The notes: a model not told the origin generated them from the sequence alone. 64,000 nucleotides of DNA from Bacteroidota bacterium (GCA_018267965.1 JAFDXK010000001.1:806001-870000); one strand, 5' to 3'; shown: positions 16,958 to 26,559, counted from the first letter of the stretch. Numbers and translations are program-made.

Positions 16958-18133
16958 ATGATTAAACAGTTGGTATCCTTTATCGCTTTGCTATTTATTA
17001 ATGTATTATCATTTGCGCAAGCTGACAGTGTTTTATCTTTTGCACAAACAGATACCAGTCACCTAAGGGTTAGCCTTTTGACATGTGGTACAGGTGATGA
17101 AATATGGGAAACTTTTGGACATACGGCTGTGCGTGTAACAGATAGTGTTAATGGTACAGACAATGTATACAATTACGGAACATTTAATGGTTATGGTGAT
17201 GATTTTGAGCTGCAGTTTATGAGAGGTAAGTTACCTTACTACGTTTCTTATTACCCATATCCGAATTTTTTAGAAGAATATGCTGATTACCACAGAAGTG
17301 TAAAGGAACAAGAGTTGAAATTGAATGGCATAGCTAAACGCCTATTGTTCAATTACCTTAAAACAAACGCTCTCGAAGAGAATAAATATTACAAATACGA
17401 TTTCTTTTTTGATAATTGCGCAACTCGTATCAGAGATATTTTTCCTTTTGCTCTTGGTAAAAAATTTAAGTACAATGATATTTTGCCGGCAGGCAATAAG
17501 CTCACCTACAGAGATATTATGAATCAATACTTTTATCGGGTGCACTGGGAGCGTGTCGGTGTAAATATACTGTTGGGTAAAAAGACTGATAAAGTAATGT
17601 CGAGTGCAGATATCATGTTTCTGCCTGATTTCCTCAGCGACGGCGTTGGTGCTGCGACATATAATGGCGAGAAAATTGCAGGTGAACCAAAACTGATAAT
17701 TGATGGTTCTGAAAAAAAACCTGCTGGCATTAATCAGCCTTTGGTGCTAATGATAATAGTATGCTTATTGACCATTGCAGGACTATCTGTTGCATCGTTA
17801 AAAATGCTGGGTAATGTGATGTCGTTCCTATTATTGTTTGTAACAGGTTTATTAGGTTGTTTGATGCTGGTGATGTGGTTCGCTACAGACCATCAAGGAT
17901 GCCAGGATAATTTCAATGTACTGTGGGCGTTGCCTACTAATTTGGTAATAGCTTTTCTTCCTAAGCGAAATAAAAGCAGGTATGCTTTGATTGCAATCTT
18001 ACTTTTAATAGCTGCTGTATTGGTACATATACTGAAAATACAGGCAATGCCATTGTTAGAATTATCTCCGATGTTGCTGGCGTTACTATTTGTATATGGT
18101 TCCATTTACAGGAGAAAAGCCCTCAACGCTTAA
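16958..18133 (+). CDS. DUF4105 envelope protein with C-terminal membrane helices
   Basis: 391 residues. A signal peptide or N-terminal anchor (about 1-20) precedes the DUF4105 domain (about 35-240) with its conserved FGHTAVRV histidine and FFDNCATRIR cysteine, then four or five hydrophobic helices from about 255 to 385. The His/Cys pair suggests a thiol-based acyl or peptide transfer in the periplasm. I recall recent work linking this family to lipoprotein N-acylation in Bacteroides, which would fit, but I could not check that here. An alpha/beta hydrolase gene starts 2 bp after the stop. Confidence 0.82.
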   Translation: MIKQLVSFIALLFINVLSFAQADSVLSFAQTDTSHLRVSLLTCGTGDEIWETFGHTAVRVTDSVNGTDNVYNYGTFNGYGDDFELQFMRGKLPYYVSYYPYPNFLEEYADYHRSVKEQELKLNGIAKRLLFNYLKTNALEENKYYKYDFFFDNCATRIRDIFPFALGKKFKYNDILPAGNKLTYRDIMNQYFYRVHWERVGVNILLGKKTDKVMSSADIMFLPDFLSDGVGAATYNGEKIAGEPKLIIDGSEKKPAGINQPLVLMIIVCLLTIAGLSVASLKMLGNVMSFLLLFVTGLLGCLMLVMWFATDHQGCQDNFNVLWALPTNLVIAFLPKRNKSRYALIAILLLIAAVLVHILKIQAMPLLELSPMLLALLFVYGSIYRRKALNA

Positions 18134-18135
18134 TT

Positions 18136-18942
18136 ATGGAAATTAAATACATTAAAACAGCACAATTTCCCTGCCTTTCTTATCGAATTGGCGGCATAGG
18201 CCCTGTTTTGGTATTGATACATGGTTTTCCTGAAGACAGTGAGATATGGCACCTGGTTTGGTCCAAATTATCTGAAAAGTATACTCTGGTAATGCCTGAT
18301 TTGCCGGGCAGCGGAGAAAGTAAATATGAGGGTGAATTAAGCATTGAGGTGATGGCAGATAGTGTAAAGGCAGTTCTTGATAATGAAGGAATGGATAGTG
18401 CTGTTATAGCTGGCCATTCAATGGGAGGGTATACTGCAATTGCAATGGCCGAGTGTTATCCGTCTGTTTTTAAAGGATTATCCTTTGTTCATTCTTTTGC
18501 TATTGCTGATTCTGAAGAAAAGAAAGCGACCAGACGTAAATCAATAGCGTTAATAAACAAGGGTGGAAAGGATGCATTCATAAGGCAAATGGTTCCGGGC
18601 TTGTTTGCTCCGTCCTTCAGAGAAAAATCACCCGAAATCATTGAACTACAAGTTAAAAGAGGGATGGAAGTCCCAGCAGAAAGCCTTACAGCTTTTTACA
18701 ATGCCATGATAAACCGTCCGGACAGGACAAAAACCTTGTCTGAAGCCATTTTCCCAGTTCAATGGATAGTAGGTGAGGCTGATATTATAGCTACAAAAGA
18801 ATTGGTATTGCAACAATCTAAGCTTGCAAACGTTAACTTTGTATCAGTGTATCCGGATTGTACGCATATGTGTATGCTGGAGTGCCCTTTACAATTTATT
18901 GAAGACATAACAGCATTTACTGACTATTGCTATAGTAAATAA
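18136..18942 (+). CDS. Alpha/beta hydrolase
   Basis: 268 residues, no signal peptide. The motif order is typical: oxyanion-hole HGFPEDSEIW, nucleophile elbow GHSMGG, acid probably in VGEADII, and catalytic His in DCTHMCM. Its sequence is of the epoxide-hydrolase/haloperoxidase-like type. Substrate unknown. It sits 2 bp after DUF4105 and 8 bp before the large secreted protein at 18951, so the three are likely one transcript. Confidence 0.88.
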   Translation: MEIKYIKTAQFPCLSYRIGGIGPVLVLIHGFPEDSEIWHLVWSKLSEKYTLVMPDLPGSGESKYEGELSIEVMADSVKAVLDNEGMDSAVIAGHSMGGYTAIAMAECYPSVFKGLSFVHSFAIADSEEKKATRRKSIALINKGGKDAFIRQMVPGLFAPSFREKSPEIIELQVKRGMEVPAESLTAFYNAMINRPDRTKTLSEAIFPVQWIVGEADIIATKELVLQQSKLANVNFVSVYPDCTHMCMLECPLQFIEDITAFTDYCYSK

Positions 18943-18950
18943 ATAGATAA

Positions 18951-20897
18951 ATGAGATTTTGTAGCAAATCAATACTGACTTTGTTACTTGTTTGGATAGT
19001 AAACTTTCCTGCAAGGGCTACACACCTTGTAGGCGGAGAGATCACATATACATGTCTGGGTAGTGATGGTTCGGGATCTTTGATATATAGCATACAAATC
19101 ACTATTTATCAGGATTGTCTTACAGGTTTGCAGTCAGCTCGTCAGGAAGATGATCCTGCATTTTTAGGCATTTTTACACCTTCCGGTTTGCCGATAATAC
19201 CCTGGGATTCCATAAGGGCAACTGAAGATATAGCAGTTCCTCCCAACTTCAGTAATGAGTGTGTCAACAATCCACCGGCCACTTGTCTCAGAAGAGTAAG
19301 TTTTAAAAAGCAATATTTATTACCGCCTAGCTCTACAGGCTATCGTGTAATGTATGTTCGTTGTTGTCGCAATGCATCAATATTAAACCTTAATAACCCG
19401 AGCCAGGTAGGTGCAACCTATTATTGTGATATTCCACCTTCAGGTGTTGCATTTACAAACAATAGTGCAGTGTTTAAGAATTATCCGCCACAGATTATCT
19501 GTATCAACAATCCATTAGTATATGACCATGGCGCTTATGACCCTGATGGCGATTCGTTGAGCTATGAATTTTGTGATGCTTATCCTGGAGGAGTTTACAA
19601 TGACCCCAAGCCAAGACCATATTCAAAATTACCAGCACCGTTAACCGTGCCTAGCCTCAATCCGCCTAGTTATGGGTATGTTACTGGTTTCTCCCCGGCT
19701 AAACCAATGGCTGGTAATCCATTAATTCAGATAGATCCGCGCACAGGATTGATTACAGGTACACCTAATTTAATGGGTAGGTATGTGGTGTCAGTTTGCT
19801 GCCATGAGTGGCGCAACGGCATCATGATTAATACCGTTCACAGGGAGTTCCAATTTGTTGTTACGAATTGCTCTAAAGCTGTTGTTGCAAATATTCCGCA
19901 ACTATCTAACGAGTTTAATACATACATCGTAGACTGTAAGGGGTATAATGTTAGCTTCATTAATCAAAGTACCGGCGGCTTTAATTATACATGGAATTTT
20001 GGTGTTCCGGGAGCAACCTCTACTGATTTTCAGCCAAATTACACTTACCCTGATACAGGGACTTATGTCGTTAAACTGATAGTAAATAAAGGAAGTACAT
20101 GTCCTGACAGTATATCCAGATTTGTAAAAATATATCCATCGCACAAAGCTGATTTTGAGTATGCCGGATTGCTATGTCCAAAGATGCCTATCCAGTTTAC
20201 GGATAAATCAGATGCTACATATAAACCTATAGTAGCATGGCATTGGAATTTTGGTGATGGTACAGAGTCCGATTTGCAAAACCCTATACATTCATTCTCT
20301 CAGGGTAGCAACTATGGCGTTACATTGATATCTACTACAATAAAAGGCTGTGTAGATACAATAAATAAGGCAGTTAAGGTAGCTTGGTTTGTACCATTTG
20401 CAGGTAATGACACTATCATTGTAAAAGGTGAAACCATAAACTTCAATGCCAGCGGTGGTATTGAATATACATGGACACCTGGTGATAAATTAAACATTAC
20501 AAACATTAATAACCCAAAGGGCTATTATCCGGATACCGGTCGTTATGCATATAATGTACACATTAAGAGTGTTGACCAATGTGAAGGGGATGATTCCATT
20601 AAGGTATGGGTTGTAGCACAAGCATCAGTTTTCATACCATCTGCTTTTTCTCCTAATGGTGATGGGTTGAATGATTATTTGAAGATGCTGAGTGTGGGCT
20701 ATGCAAAAATTAATTTCTTCAGAATATTTAACCGATGGGGGCAAGTAGTATTCCAGACAGACCATATTGGTGATGGATGGGATGGTAAATACAAAGGGAA
20801 AGACACCGAATTAGGAACCTATTTTTGGGTGCTTTCAGTCACAGATAGGTATGGTAAAGACGAACTTCTGAAAGGTGATGTAACTTTGCTGAGGTAA
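18951..20897 (+). CDS. PKD-domain protein with type B gliding-motility C-terminal domain
   Basis: 648 residues. A signal peptide (about 1-24) precedes a long N-terminal beta domain starting THLVGGEITYTC, common in large Bacteroidota surface proteins. Two PKD-like domains follow (about 330-400 and 405-475), the second with the WHWNFGDGTESD signature. The last 85 residues match the type B sorting domain of gliding-motility-associated proteins: FIPSAFSPNGDGLND, FFRIFNRWGQVVF, WDGKYKGK, GTYFWVL. It should be secreted by the type IX system and remain at the surface or be released; adhesion or gliding is possible but not shown. Confidence 0.9.
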   Translation: MRFCSKSILTLLLVWIVNFPARATHLVGGEITYTCLGSDGSGSLIYSIQITIYQDCLTGLQSARQEDDPAFLGIFTPSGLPIIPWDSIRATEDIAVPPNFSNECVNNPPATCLRRVSFKKQYLLPPSSTGYRVMYVRCCRNASILNLNNPSQVGATYYCDIPPSGVAFTNNSAVFKNYPPQIICINNPLVYDHGAYDPDGDSLSYEFCDAYPGGVYNDPKPRPYSKLPAPLTVPSLNPPSYGYVTGFSPAKPMAGNPLIQIDPRTGLITGTPNLMGRYVVSVCCHEWRNGIMINTVHREFQFVVTNCSKAVVANIPQLSNEFNTYIVDCKGYNVSFINQSTGGFNYTWNFGVPGATSTDFQPNYTYPDTGTYVVKLIVNKGSTCPDSISRFVKIYPSHKADFEYAGLLCPKMPIQFTDKSDATYKPIVAWHWNFGDGTESDLQNPIHSFSQGSNYGVTLISTTIKGCVDTINKAVKVAWFVPFAGNDTIIVKGETINFNASGGIEYTWTPGDKLNITNINNPKGYYPDTGRYAYNVHIKSVDQCEGDDSIKVWVVAQASVFIPSAFSPNGDGLNDYLKMLSVGYAKINFFRIFNRWGQVVFQTDHIGDGWDGKYKGKDTELGTYFWVLSVTDRYGKDELLKGDVTLLR

Positions 20898-20919
20898 TTA
20901 TGTGTATAATTTTTTTATG

Positions 20920-20947
20920 AAAGCCCTTTAATAAAAGGGCTTTGTTA
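20920..20947 (+). terminator. Terminator after the PKD protein
   Basis: A 10-bp stem AAAGCCCTTT / AAAGGGCTTT (20920-20929, 20934-20943) with a 4-nt loop is followed by GTTATTTG. Confidence 0.85.
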
Positions 20948-21005
20948 TTTGTAGTAGTATTACAACAAAGCCAGTATATTTACTGCACGAGAATTGATTT
21001 AAGCA

Positions 21006-21785
21006 ATGAATAAAATGGTATTGGTAAGCGGTGCCACATCAGGTTTTGGCAAAGAAATAGCCAAAATTTTTGCTAAGAATGGCTATGATGTATGTATTAC
21101 CGGTCGCAGAAAAGAGCGCTTGCAGGAATTGAAAATTGAATTGGAAGCAGCCTACAAGGCAAAAGTTATTATGCTTCAGTTTGATGTAAGAAATAGGCAA
21201 GAGGTAATAACAGCCATTGATGGATTGAAAAAGCAGATAAATGCAGTTGATATATTGGTTAATAATGCAGGCTTGGCAGCCGGGCTGTCAACAATAGATG
21301 AAGGTGATATGGATGATTGGGATGTGATGATAGATACCAACGTTAAAGGTCTTTTGTATGTAACCAAACAAGTGCTGCCATTGATGAAAGAAAAAGGTGG
21401 GCATATTTTTAATATAGGTTCAACAGCCAGTAAGTTGGTTTATAAGAATGGTAACGTGTATTGTGCGACCAAGTTTGCAGTAGATGCATTAAGCCAATCT
21501 ATGCGTATTGATTTATTACCTTATGGCATAAAGGTAACCGCAGTGCATCCCGGTATGGCTGAAACGGAATTTTCACTAGTTCGTTTTAAAGGAGATGCGG
21601 AACGAGCAAGTGCCGTGTATCGTGGTTTTGAACCTTTGCATCCGGAAGATATAGCCGATACTGTCTATTACTGTGCAACCTTACCTAAGCATGTATGTAT
21701 TAACGATCTCACAATGACTTGCCTTAACCAGGCGACCAGCATGTATACGATAAAGGATTCTGAAAGAGTAAATCTTGACAAATAG
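21006..21785 (+). CDS. Short-chain dehydrogenase/reductase, YdfG-like
   Basis: 259 residues. The NAD(P)-binding motif is SGATSGFGKEIA, followed by NNAGLA and a catalytic Ser in IGSTAS with Tyr and Lys in YCATK. The sequence resembles YdfG, which reduces serine or malonic semialdehyde with NADP; an Arg after the glycine motif (GRRKER) favours NADPH. Cytoplasmic. It begins a plus-strand run with a thioesterase 2 bp downstream, then cinA, aroK and DUF423, with very short or negative gaps. Confidence 0.9.
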   Translation: MNKMVLVSGATSGFGKEIAKIFAKNGYDVCITGRRKERLQELKIELEAAYKAKVIMLQFDVRNRQEVITAIDGLKKQINAVDILVNNAGLAAGLSTIDEGDMDDWDVMIDTNVKGLLYVTKQVLPLMKEKGGHIFNIGSTASKLVYKNGNVYCATKFAVDALSQSMRIDLLPYGIKVTAVHPGMAETEFSLVRFKGDAERASAVYRGFEPLHPEDIADTVYYCATLPKHVCINDLTMTCLNQATSMYTIKDSERVNLDK

Positions 21786-21787
21786 CC

Positions 21788-22204
21788 ATGTACGAAGCGA
21801 TTACTAAGATAAGAGTGAGATACGGAGAAACAGACCAGATGGGTTATTTGTATTATGGCTTTTATGCTTTGTATTATGAAGTAGGCAGGGCCGAGGCAAT
21901 ACGAGAATTGGGTTTTACATACCGGGAGTTGGAAGAAATGGGTATTATGATGCCTGTTGTAGAATTACACTCTCAATATTTAAGACCTGCCTTATATGAT
22001 AACTTGATAACCGTCAAAACAATATTGAAAGAATTGACTGAGGATTCAAAAATAAAGTTTCATTCAGAATTATATAATGAGGATAACCAGCTTCTGAATA
22101 AAGGAGTGACTACCTTAGTGTTTTATGATGCAAAGGCAAAACAAAAAACTAAAATGCCAGATGTGCTGAAGGAAAAATTATTGCCTTTTTTCTCAAAATT
22201 ATAA
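21788..22204 (+). CDS. Acyl-CoA thioesterase, hotdog fold (YbgC-like)
   Basis: 138 residues, a single 4HBT hotdog domain. The catalytic Asp is in ETDQMGYLYYGFY, near the N-terminus, in place of the usual D-x-x-G-H-V-x-N motif. The helix that follows (YYEVGRAEAIRELG) is standard for the family. It probably hydrolyses short or medium acyl-CoA in the cytoplasm. It is packed between an SDR gene and cinA, which gives no specific clue. Confidence 0.88.
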   Translation: MYEAITKIRVRYGETDQMGYLYYGFYALYYEVGRAEAIRELGFTYRELEEMGIMMPVVELHSQYLRPALYDNLITVKTILKELTEDSKIKFHSELYNEDNQLLNKGVTTLVFYDAKAKQKTKMPDVLKEKLLPFFSKL

Positions 22205-22215
22205 TGACATAAAGT

Positions 22216-23460
22216 ATGGACGCAAGTATTATAACGATAGGAGATGAACTATTGATAGGGCAAACTATTGATACTAATTCGGCATGGATAGCCAGACACT
22301 TGAACGAATTAGGTATTAATGTGAAAAGAAGAGTGGCAGTAGGTGACACTGCAGATGCTATCAAAGCAGCTTTGGATAATGAAATAACTGAATCAGGAAT
22401 TATATTGGTAACCGGTGGTTTAGGGCCTACATCTGACGATATTACGAAGCCTTTACTGTGCGAATATTTTGGTGGTAAAATGGTGGTGAATGAGAAGGTG
22501 CTTAATCACGTGAAGGATATTTTTACGAAACGTAACAGGCCTTTTTTAGAAAGAAACCTGAGACAGGCAGAAGTACCCGATAATTGTCAGGTATTACATA
22601 ACCGAATGGGTACTGCCCCGGGGATGATGTTTGGAAAAGATGGCAAGATAATAGTAGCTATGCCGGGTGTGCCGTTTGAAATGATGGCAATAATGGAAGA
22701 CCATGTATTGCCATTGTTAAGAAATAAATTTACGGGCTATTATATTGTTCACCGTAGCATACTAACAGTAGGACAGGGTGAAAGCTTCATAGCGGAGAAG
22801 ATTGTTGATATTGAGGAGAACTTACCTGAATACATCAAGCTGGCATATTTGCCCAGCGTAGGTATGGTGAAATTGAGATTGACAGGTAGTGGTGAAAATG
22901 AAACACAATTAATACAGGAAATTGAGTACTGGCAAAACACACTTTCGGAAAGACTTGGCAATATTGTTTTAGCAAAGGAAGACATTCCTATTGAGCAGGT
23001 GATAGGAAGAGCATTGTTAGAGAAAGGTAGGACTGTTTCATTTGCTGAAAGTTGTACGGGTGGCTATCTCAGCCACTTAATGACACAGATACCGGGTGCA
23101 AGTAATTATTTTAAAGGCAGTGTAGTATCATATCTCATTGAAGTAAAAGAAAACGTATTGGGCGTATCCTATCAAACACTTGAAGAACTGGGGGCAGTAA
23201 GTGAGCCAGTGGCTATACAGATGGTAGAAGGCGTAAGAAAGGTTCTGAATACAGATTATAGTCTAAGTGTTACAGGCGTATTAGGCCCTGGTGTAGATGA
23301 TGGCCGTAATCCTGTTGGCACTGTTTGGATTGCAGTATCAGATGGTAATACAACTGTTGCAAAAGACTTTAGGTTTTTTTATGACAGGATACGTAATAAG
23401 GAAATGACAGCTACGATGGCTATGCTGATGCTGTGGAAGTTTATTAATAACCAGCTATGA
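22216..23460 (+). CDS. cinA: CinA family protein (nicotinamide-nucleotide amidohydrolase and MoCF domain)
   Basis: 414 residues, full length. The N-terminal molybdopterin-binding-like domain starts ASIITIGDELLIGQT and carries VTGGLGPTSDDIT. The C-terminal CinA domain (about 255-410) contains the catalytic AESCTGG and TGVLGPG motifs of nicotinamide mononucleotide deamidase. The two-domain form has ADP-ribose pyrophosphatase plus NMN deamidase activity in characterised members and works in pyridine nucleotide recycling. Its stop overlaps the aroK start by 4 bp. Confidence 0.95.
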   Translation: MDASIITIGDELLIGQTIDTNSAWIARHLNELGINVKRRVAVGDTADAIKAALDNEITESGIILVTGGLGPTSDDITKPLLCEYFGGKMVVNEKVLNHVKDIFTKRNRPFLERNLRQAEVPDNCQVLHNRMGTAPGMMFGKDGKIIVAMPGVPFEMMAIMEDHVLPLLRNKFTGYYIVHRSILTVGQGESFIAEKIVDIEENLPEYIKLAYLPSVGMVKLRLTGSGENETQLIQEIEYWQNTLSERLGNIVLAKEDIPIEQVIGRALLEKGRTVSFAESCTGGYLSHLMTQIPGASNYFKGSVVSYLIEVKENVLGVSYQTLEELGAVSEPVAIQMVEGVRKVLNTDYSLSVTGVLGPGVDDGRNPVGTVWIAVSDGNTTVAKDFRFFYDRIRNKEMTATMAMLMLWKFINNQL

Positions 23461-23984
23461 AAATAATATTTCTAATTGGTATGCCGTTTGCCGGCAAATC
23501 TTATTGGGCAAGGAAGTTGTCCCAACACTATAATATTCCTATTGCAGATACAGATAAAATCATAGAAAGTGAATCGGGTAAATCAATTGCTAAAATATTT
23601 GAGACCGAAGGAGAAAATGCCTTTAGAAAGATGGAACAAAACACTCTGGATAAGCTTATTGCTGAACATAATGAAGGTTTAATAGTAGCATGTGGTGGCG
23701 GTACTCCGGTTTTTTTTGATAATATGGCGAAAATGAAGAATGCCGGATGTGTAATATATCTTGAAGCTAATATCATTACGCTTACATCCCGATTTGAATC
23801 TGCGGAAGAAAAAAATAATAGACCGCTACTGGCATCACTTACAGATGTAGAAGAGGGACTGCTTGATTTACTTGATGATAGAAAAAATATATATGAGCAA
23901 GCAGATTATGTTTTATCTGTAGAGGGTTTATCAATAACTAATTTTGACAAAATAATCAGTGAATGTATAAGCAAGCAGTATTAG
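23457..23984 (+). CDS. aroK: Shikimate kinase
   Basis: 175 residues. A P-loop GMPFAGKSYWA starts at residue 8, with DTDKIIE near 33, EGENAFRKME giving the shikimate-binding Arg, and VACGGGTP near 80; the lid Arg lies in NNRPLL. The enzyme phosphorylates shikimate with ATP in the chorismate pathway. The start overlaps the cinA stop (ATGA), and the last 22 bases overlap the DUF423 gene. Confidence 0.93.
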   Translation: MKIIFLIGMPFAGKSYWARKLSQHYNIPIADTDKIIESESGKSIAKIFETEGENAFRKMEQNTLDKLIAEHNEGLIVACGGGTPVFFDNMAKMKNAGCVIYLEANIITLTSRFESAEEKNNRPLLASLTDVEEGLLDLLDDRKNIYEQADYVLSVEGLSITNFDKIISECISKQY

Positions 23985-24352
23985 CAGGAACATTTTTCGC
24001 AGCATTAGCAGTAATATTAGGTGCTTTTGGGGCACATGCTTTAAAACAAGTATTGACTCCTGATTTGTTGCAGACTTTCGAAACAGGTGTGAAATATCAG
24101 TTCTATCATTCTTTTGCGTTATTGGCTACAGGAATAATATATTCTTTCATACCCGTAAAGCAGATCAGACTTGCTTCTGCTTTTTTTATTATAGGTATTT
24201 GCCTTTTTTCGGGTTCTTTATATGCTCTGGCTTTGCTAAAAATGAATGGAATGGTTGGCTTGGGCGGATTGGGTATTTTGACCCCGATAGGAGGGGTTTT
24301 CTTCATATTAGGATGGGTGGTGCTTATGATGGGTCTTATTTCTAAAAAATAG
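23963..24352 (+). CDS. DUF423 small membrane protein
   Basis: 129 residues with four hydrophobic helices and the DUF423 signature LGAFGAHALKQ near the N-terminus followed by TGVKYQFYHSFALL. Members are small inner-membrane proteins of unknown function (the E. coli one is YgdD). The gene starts inside the aroK end, so the two are translationally linked. Confidence 0.9.
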   Translation: MYKQAVLAGTFFAALAVILGAFGAHALKQVLTPDLLQTFETGVKYQFYHSFALLATGIIYSFIPVKQIRLASAFFIIGICLFSGSLYALALLKMNGMVGLGGLGILTPIGGVFFILGWVVLMMGLISKK

Positions 24353-24393
24353 GAAACTTTCGGCCATAGTATTATTTTCACATTAGTATAAAC

Positions 24394-25146
24394 ATGATAG
24401 CTATGGGTGTAGTCGCATTGATACCTGCGCGGTCTGAGTCCAGCCGTTTCCCTGATAAATTATTGACTTTAATAAGAGGTAAATCTGTAATCGTACGTGC
24501 CTATGAAAGTGCTGTAGCAACCAATATTTTTAGTGAAGTGATTGTTGTGACCGATGATGATAGAATTGTAAAACAAATCGAAGCTGTAGGTGGTAAAGTC
24601 ATTAAAAGCAAACCAACACACGATAGTGGTTTACAGCGTATGGCAGAAGCATCGATTGGTATAGATTCTGATATGTTTGTGCATATTCAGGGCAATCTAC
24701 CTTTTGTGCAGAAAACGTCTATAGAAAAGCTGTTGCAGATATTTGAAGGCAATGCAGGAAAAACGATACAGGCTGCATCAATAGCCCAGAAGATAGCAGA
24801 AGCCGATAGAGTGAATGACACTAATTGCGTTAAGGTTACACTAGACCTCAGGATGTCTGCAATCTATTTTTCGAGAAGCCCTATACCATATCTTCAGAAT
24901 ACAGATTTGCCTATCACACGATATGAGCATGTGGGTATTTATGCTTTCAGGAAACAAGCGCTGCTAACCTTTATGGAATGGGCAAGAACGCCACTAGAGC
25001 GCGCTGAAGATATAGAAGCCTTACGATTTATTGAAAATGGGGTGTCAATAAAAATGATACTCAACCAAAATAATGGCATTGAAATAAATGTTCCAGATGA
25101 TATTGCAAAAGCAGAGGCATTGATGGATAAAATGGGTTGGCAATAA
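24394..25146 (+). CDS. KdsB-like cytidylyltransferase homologue with altered metal-binding residues
   Basis: 250 residues, length and fold of 3-deoxy-manno-octulosonate cytidylyltransferase: nucleotide loop PARSESSRFPDKLL, then VVTDDDRI, a YFSRSPIPYL core and YEHVGIYAFRKQAL. However, the usual SG(T/S)(E/D)R motif is SGLQR, the usual QGDEP is QGNLP, and the late GIDTPED-like site reads EINVPDD. The Asp residues that bind Mg in E. coli KdsB are thus Asn. It may use another substrate, be weak, or be a non-catalytic relative. It lies upstream of a deacetylase, LolA and dehydratase set. Met4 is an alternative start. No second kdsB is visible in this window. Confidence 0.8.
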   Translation: MIAMGVVALIPARSESSRFPDKLLTLIRGKSVIVRAYESAVATNIFSEVIVVTDDDRIVKQIEAVGGKVIKSKPTHDSGLQRMAEASIGIDSDMFVHIQGNLPFVQKTSIEKLLQIFEGNAGKTIQAASIAQKIAEADRVNDTNCVKVTLDLRMSAIYFSRSPIPYLQNTDLPITRYEHVGIYAFRKQALLTFMEWARTPLERAEDIEALRFIENGVSIKMILNQNNGIEINVPDDIAKAEALMDKMGWQ

Positions 25147-25166
25147 TATAAAATACACTTCAGCAT

Positions 25167-25934
25167 TTGCGTCCTTTTAGTATAGTAAATATCGTTTTTG
25201 TAGCATCACTTGTCGTTATTGATTTAGCCTATTTTGCCGGAGTTGTAGAGTGGTGGTGGATATTGATTATCGTACTTGTTTATTTGCATATCCTGGTTTT
25301 GGGCGCCATATACATTCGGTGGAATTTTTTTCTGAAATCGTATAATAAAGGTTCAAAATCAAATCTCATTGCGCTAACATTTGATGATGGGCCTTCAACA
25401 GAAACAGCACGGATTTTAGATGTGTTGATGCGACAAAATGTGCAGGCTGCTTTTTTTAGTATTGGAAAAAATGCCGTCAATCATCCGGAATTAGTAAAAC
25501 GCTGGCATAATGAGGGTCATTTGATAGGTAATCATAGCTATAATCATGGATTTAATTTCGATTGGCAGAGCAGCAAAACTATGGCTAATGAAATAACCCA
25601 AACCAATGAAACGATAAAGAAAATAACAGGTGTTATACCTAAATTGTTCCGACCGCCTTATGGGGTAACTAATCCAAATGTTGCTAAGGCAGTTAGCAGA
25701 ACTAGTATGTATTCTATAGGCTGGAATATCCGCTCTTTTGATACTAAGGCAAAGGATAAAGATGCATTGCTGGAAAAGATACTCAGCAGGCTAAAAGGTG
25801 GTGATATTATCCTGTTGCACGATTCTATGGCTATTACAGCCGAAATTTTAACGGAATTAATCGTGAATGCCCGCCAAAAGGGTTTTAACTTTGCGCGCGT
25901 CGACCAATTGTTAGACCTTGAAGCGTATGCGTAA
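25167..25934 (+). CDS. Membrane-anchored polysaccharide deacetylase (NodB fold)
   Basis: 255 residues. Two hydrophobic helices occupy about residues 5-50, then the NodB domain: motif 1 LTFDDGPS, motif 2 HSYNHG, motif 3 RPPYG and motif 5 ILLHDS, all intact. The start is taken as TTG at 25167, because a stop lies 18 bp upstream in frame and no ATG is available before motif 1. The enzyme should remove acetyl or related groups from a carbohydrate or lipid-linked substrate at the membrane. In aryl-polyene/flexirubin clusters of Bacteroidota such a gene is common next to LolA and dehydratase genes, as here. Confidence 0.85.
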   Translation: MRPFSIVNIVFVASLVVIDLAYFAGVVEWWWILIIVLVYLHILVLGAIYIRWNFFLKSYNKGSKSNLIALTFDDGPSTETARILDVLMRQNVQAAFFSIGKNAVNHPELVKRWHNEGHLIGNHSYNHGFNFDWQSSKTMANEITQTNETIKKITGVIPKLFRPPYGVTNPNVAKAVSRTSMYSIGWNIRSFDTKAKDKDALLEKILSRLKGGDIILLHDSMAITAEILTELIVNARQKGFNFARVDQLLDLEAYA

Positions 25935-26559
25935 TATAATAGGGGTATGTTTAGTATTTGTTAGCCTATCGGGTTTTGCACAACCTAAAGGATATCAGGC
26001 TGTAAAAAACGTTGCAGCATTTCAGCAGCAGTTGAATAAAAACAATACCTCCGTACAAACCATAGCGAGCGATTTTATACAAACCAAGAATCTTGCATTG
26101 CTATCAGAAAAAGTAAAATCTAAAGGCAAGTTTTATTTTCAAAAGCAGGATAAAGTAAGGATTGAATATACTTCTCCATTTTCTTACCTGCTGGTGATGA
26201 ATGGTAACCAGGTAATGGTAAAAGATGAACAAAAGACGAGTAAGATAAATACCAAGAATAGTAAAGCGATGCAATCAGTGAACCGCATCATGATAGATTG
26301 TATGCAGGGTACTGTATTTCAAAATCCTGATTTTAGTGTTACGGCTTACGAGAGTGCTAACGGATATTTATTGTCGATGTTGCCATCGAATGATGCGATG
26401 AGAAAAATGTTCAAACAGATAGATATTTACATGGATAAAAAATCGCTGGATGTGGACAGATTAACCATGACCGAAACAGGAGGCGATTTTACAGATATGG
26501 ATTTTACAGGCACACAACATAATACAGCACTCAATGAGAGCCTTTTTAAGATCAGGTAG
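25927..26559 (+). CDS. LolA-like outer-membrane lipoprotein carrier
   Basis: 210 residues from the ATG at 25927, which overlaps the deacetylase gene by 8 bp; a TTG 9 bases earlier is less likely. A signal peptide (RNIIGVCLVFVSLSGFAQ) precedes the LolA fold: FIQTKNLALLSEKVKSKGKFYF, then KVRIEYTSPFSYLLVMNG. The family forms an unclosed beta-barrel that binds hydrophobic acyl groups in the periplasm. A dedicated LolA copy inside polyene-type loci is thought to carry the lipid-like product. The next lipoprotein gene starts inside its last 26 bases. Confidence 0.85.
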   Translation: MRNIIGVCLVFVSLSGFAQPKGYQAVKNVAAFQQQLNKNNTSVQTIASDFIQTKNLALLSEKVKSKGKFYFQKQDKVRIEYTSPFSYLLVMNGNQVMVKDEQKTSKINTKNSKAMQSVNRIMIDCMQGTVFQNPDFSVTAYESANGYLLSMLPSNDAMRKMFKQIDIYMDKKSLDVDRLTMTETGGDFTDMDFTGTQHNTALNESLFKIR

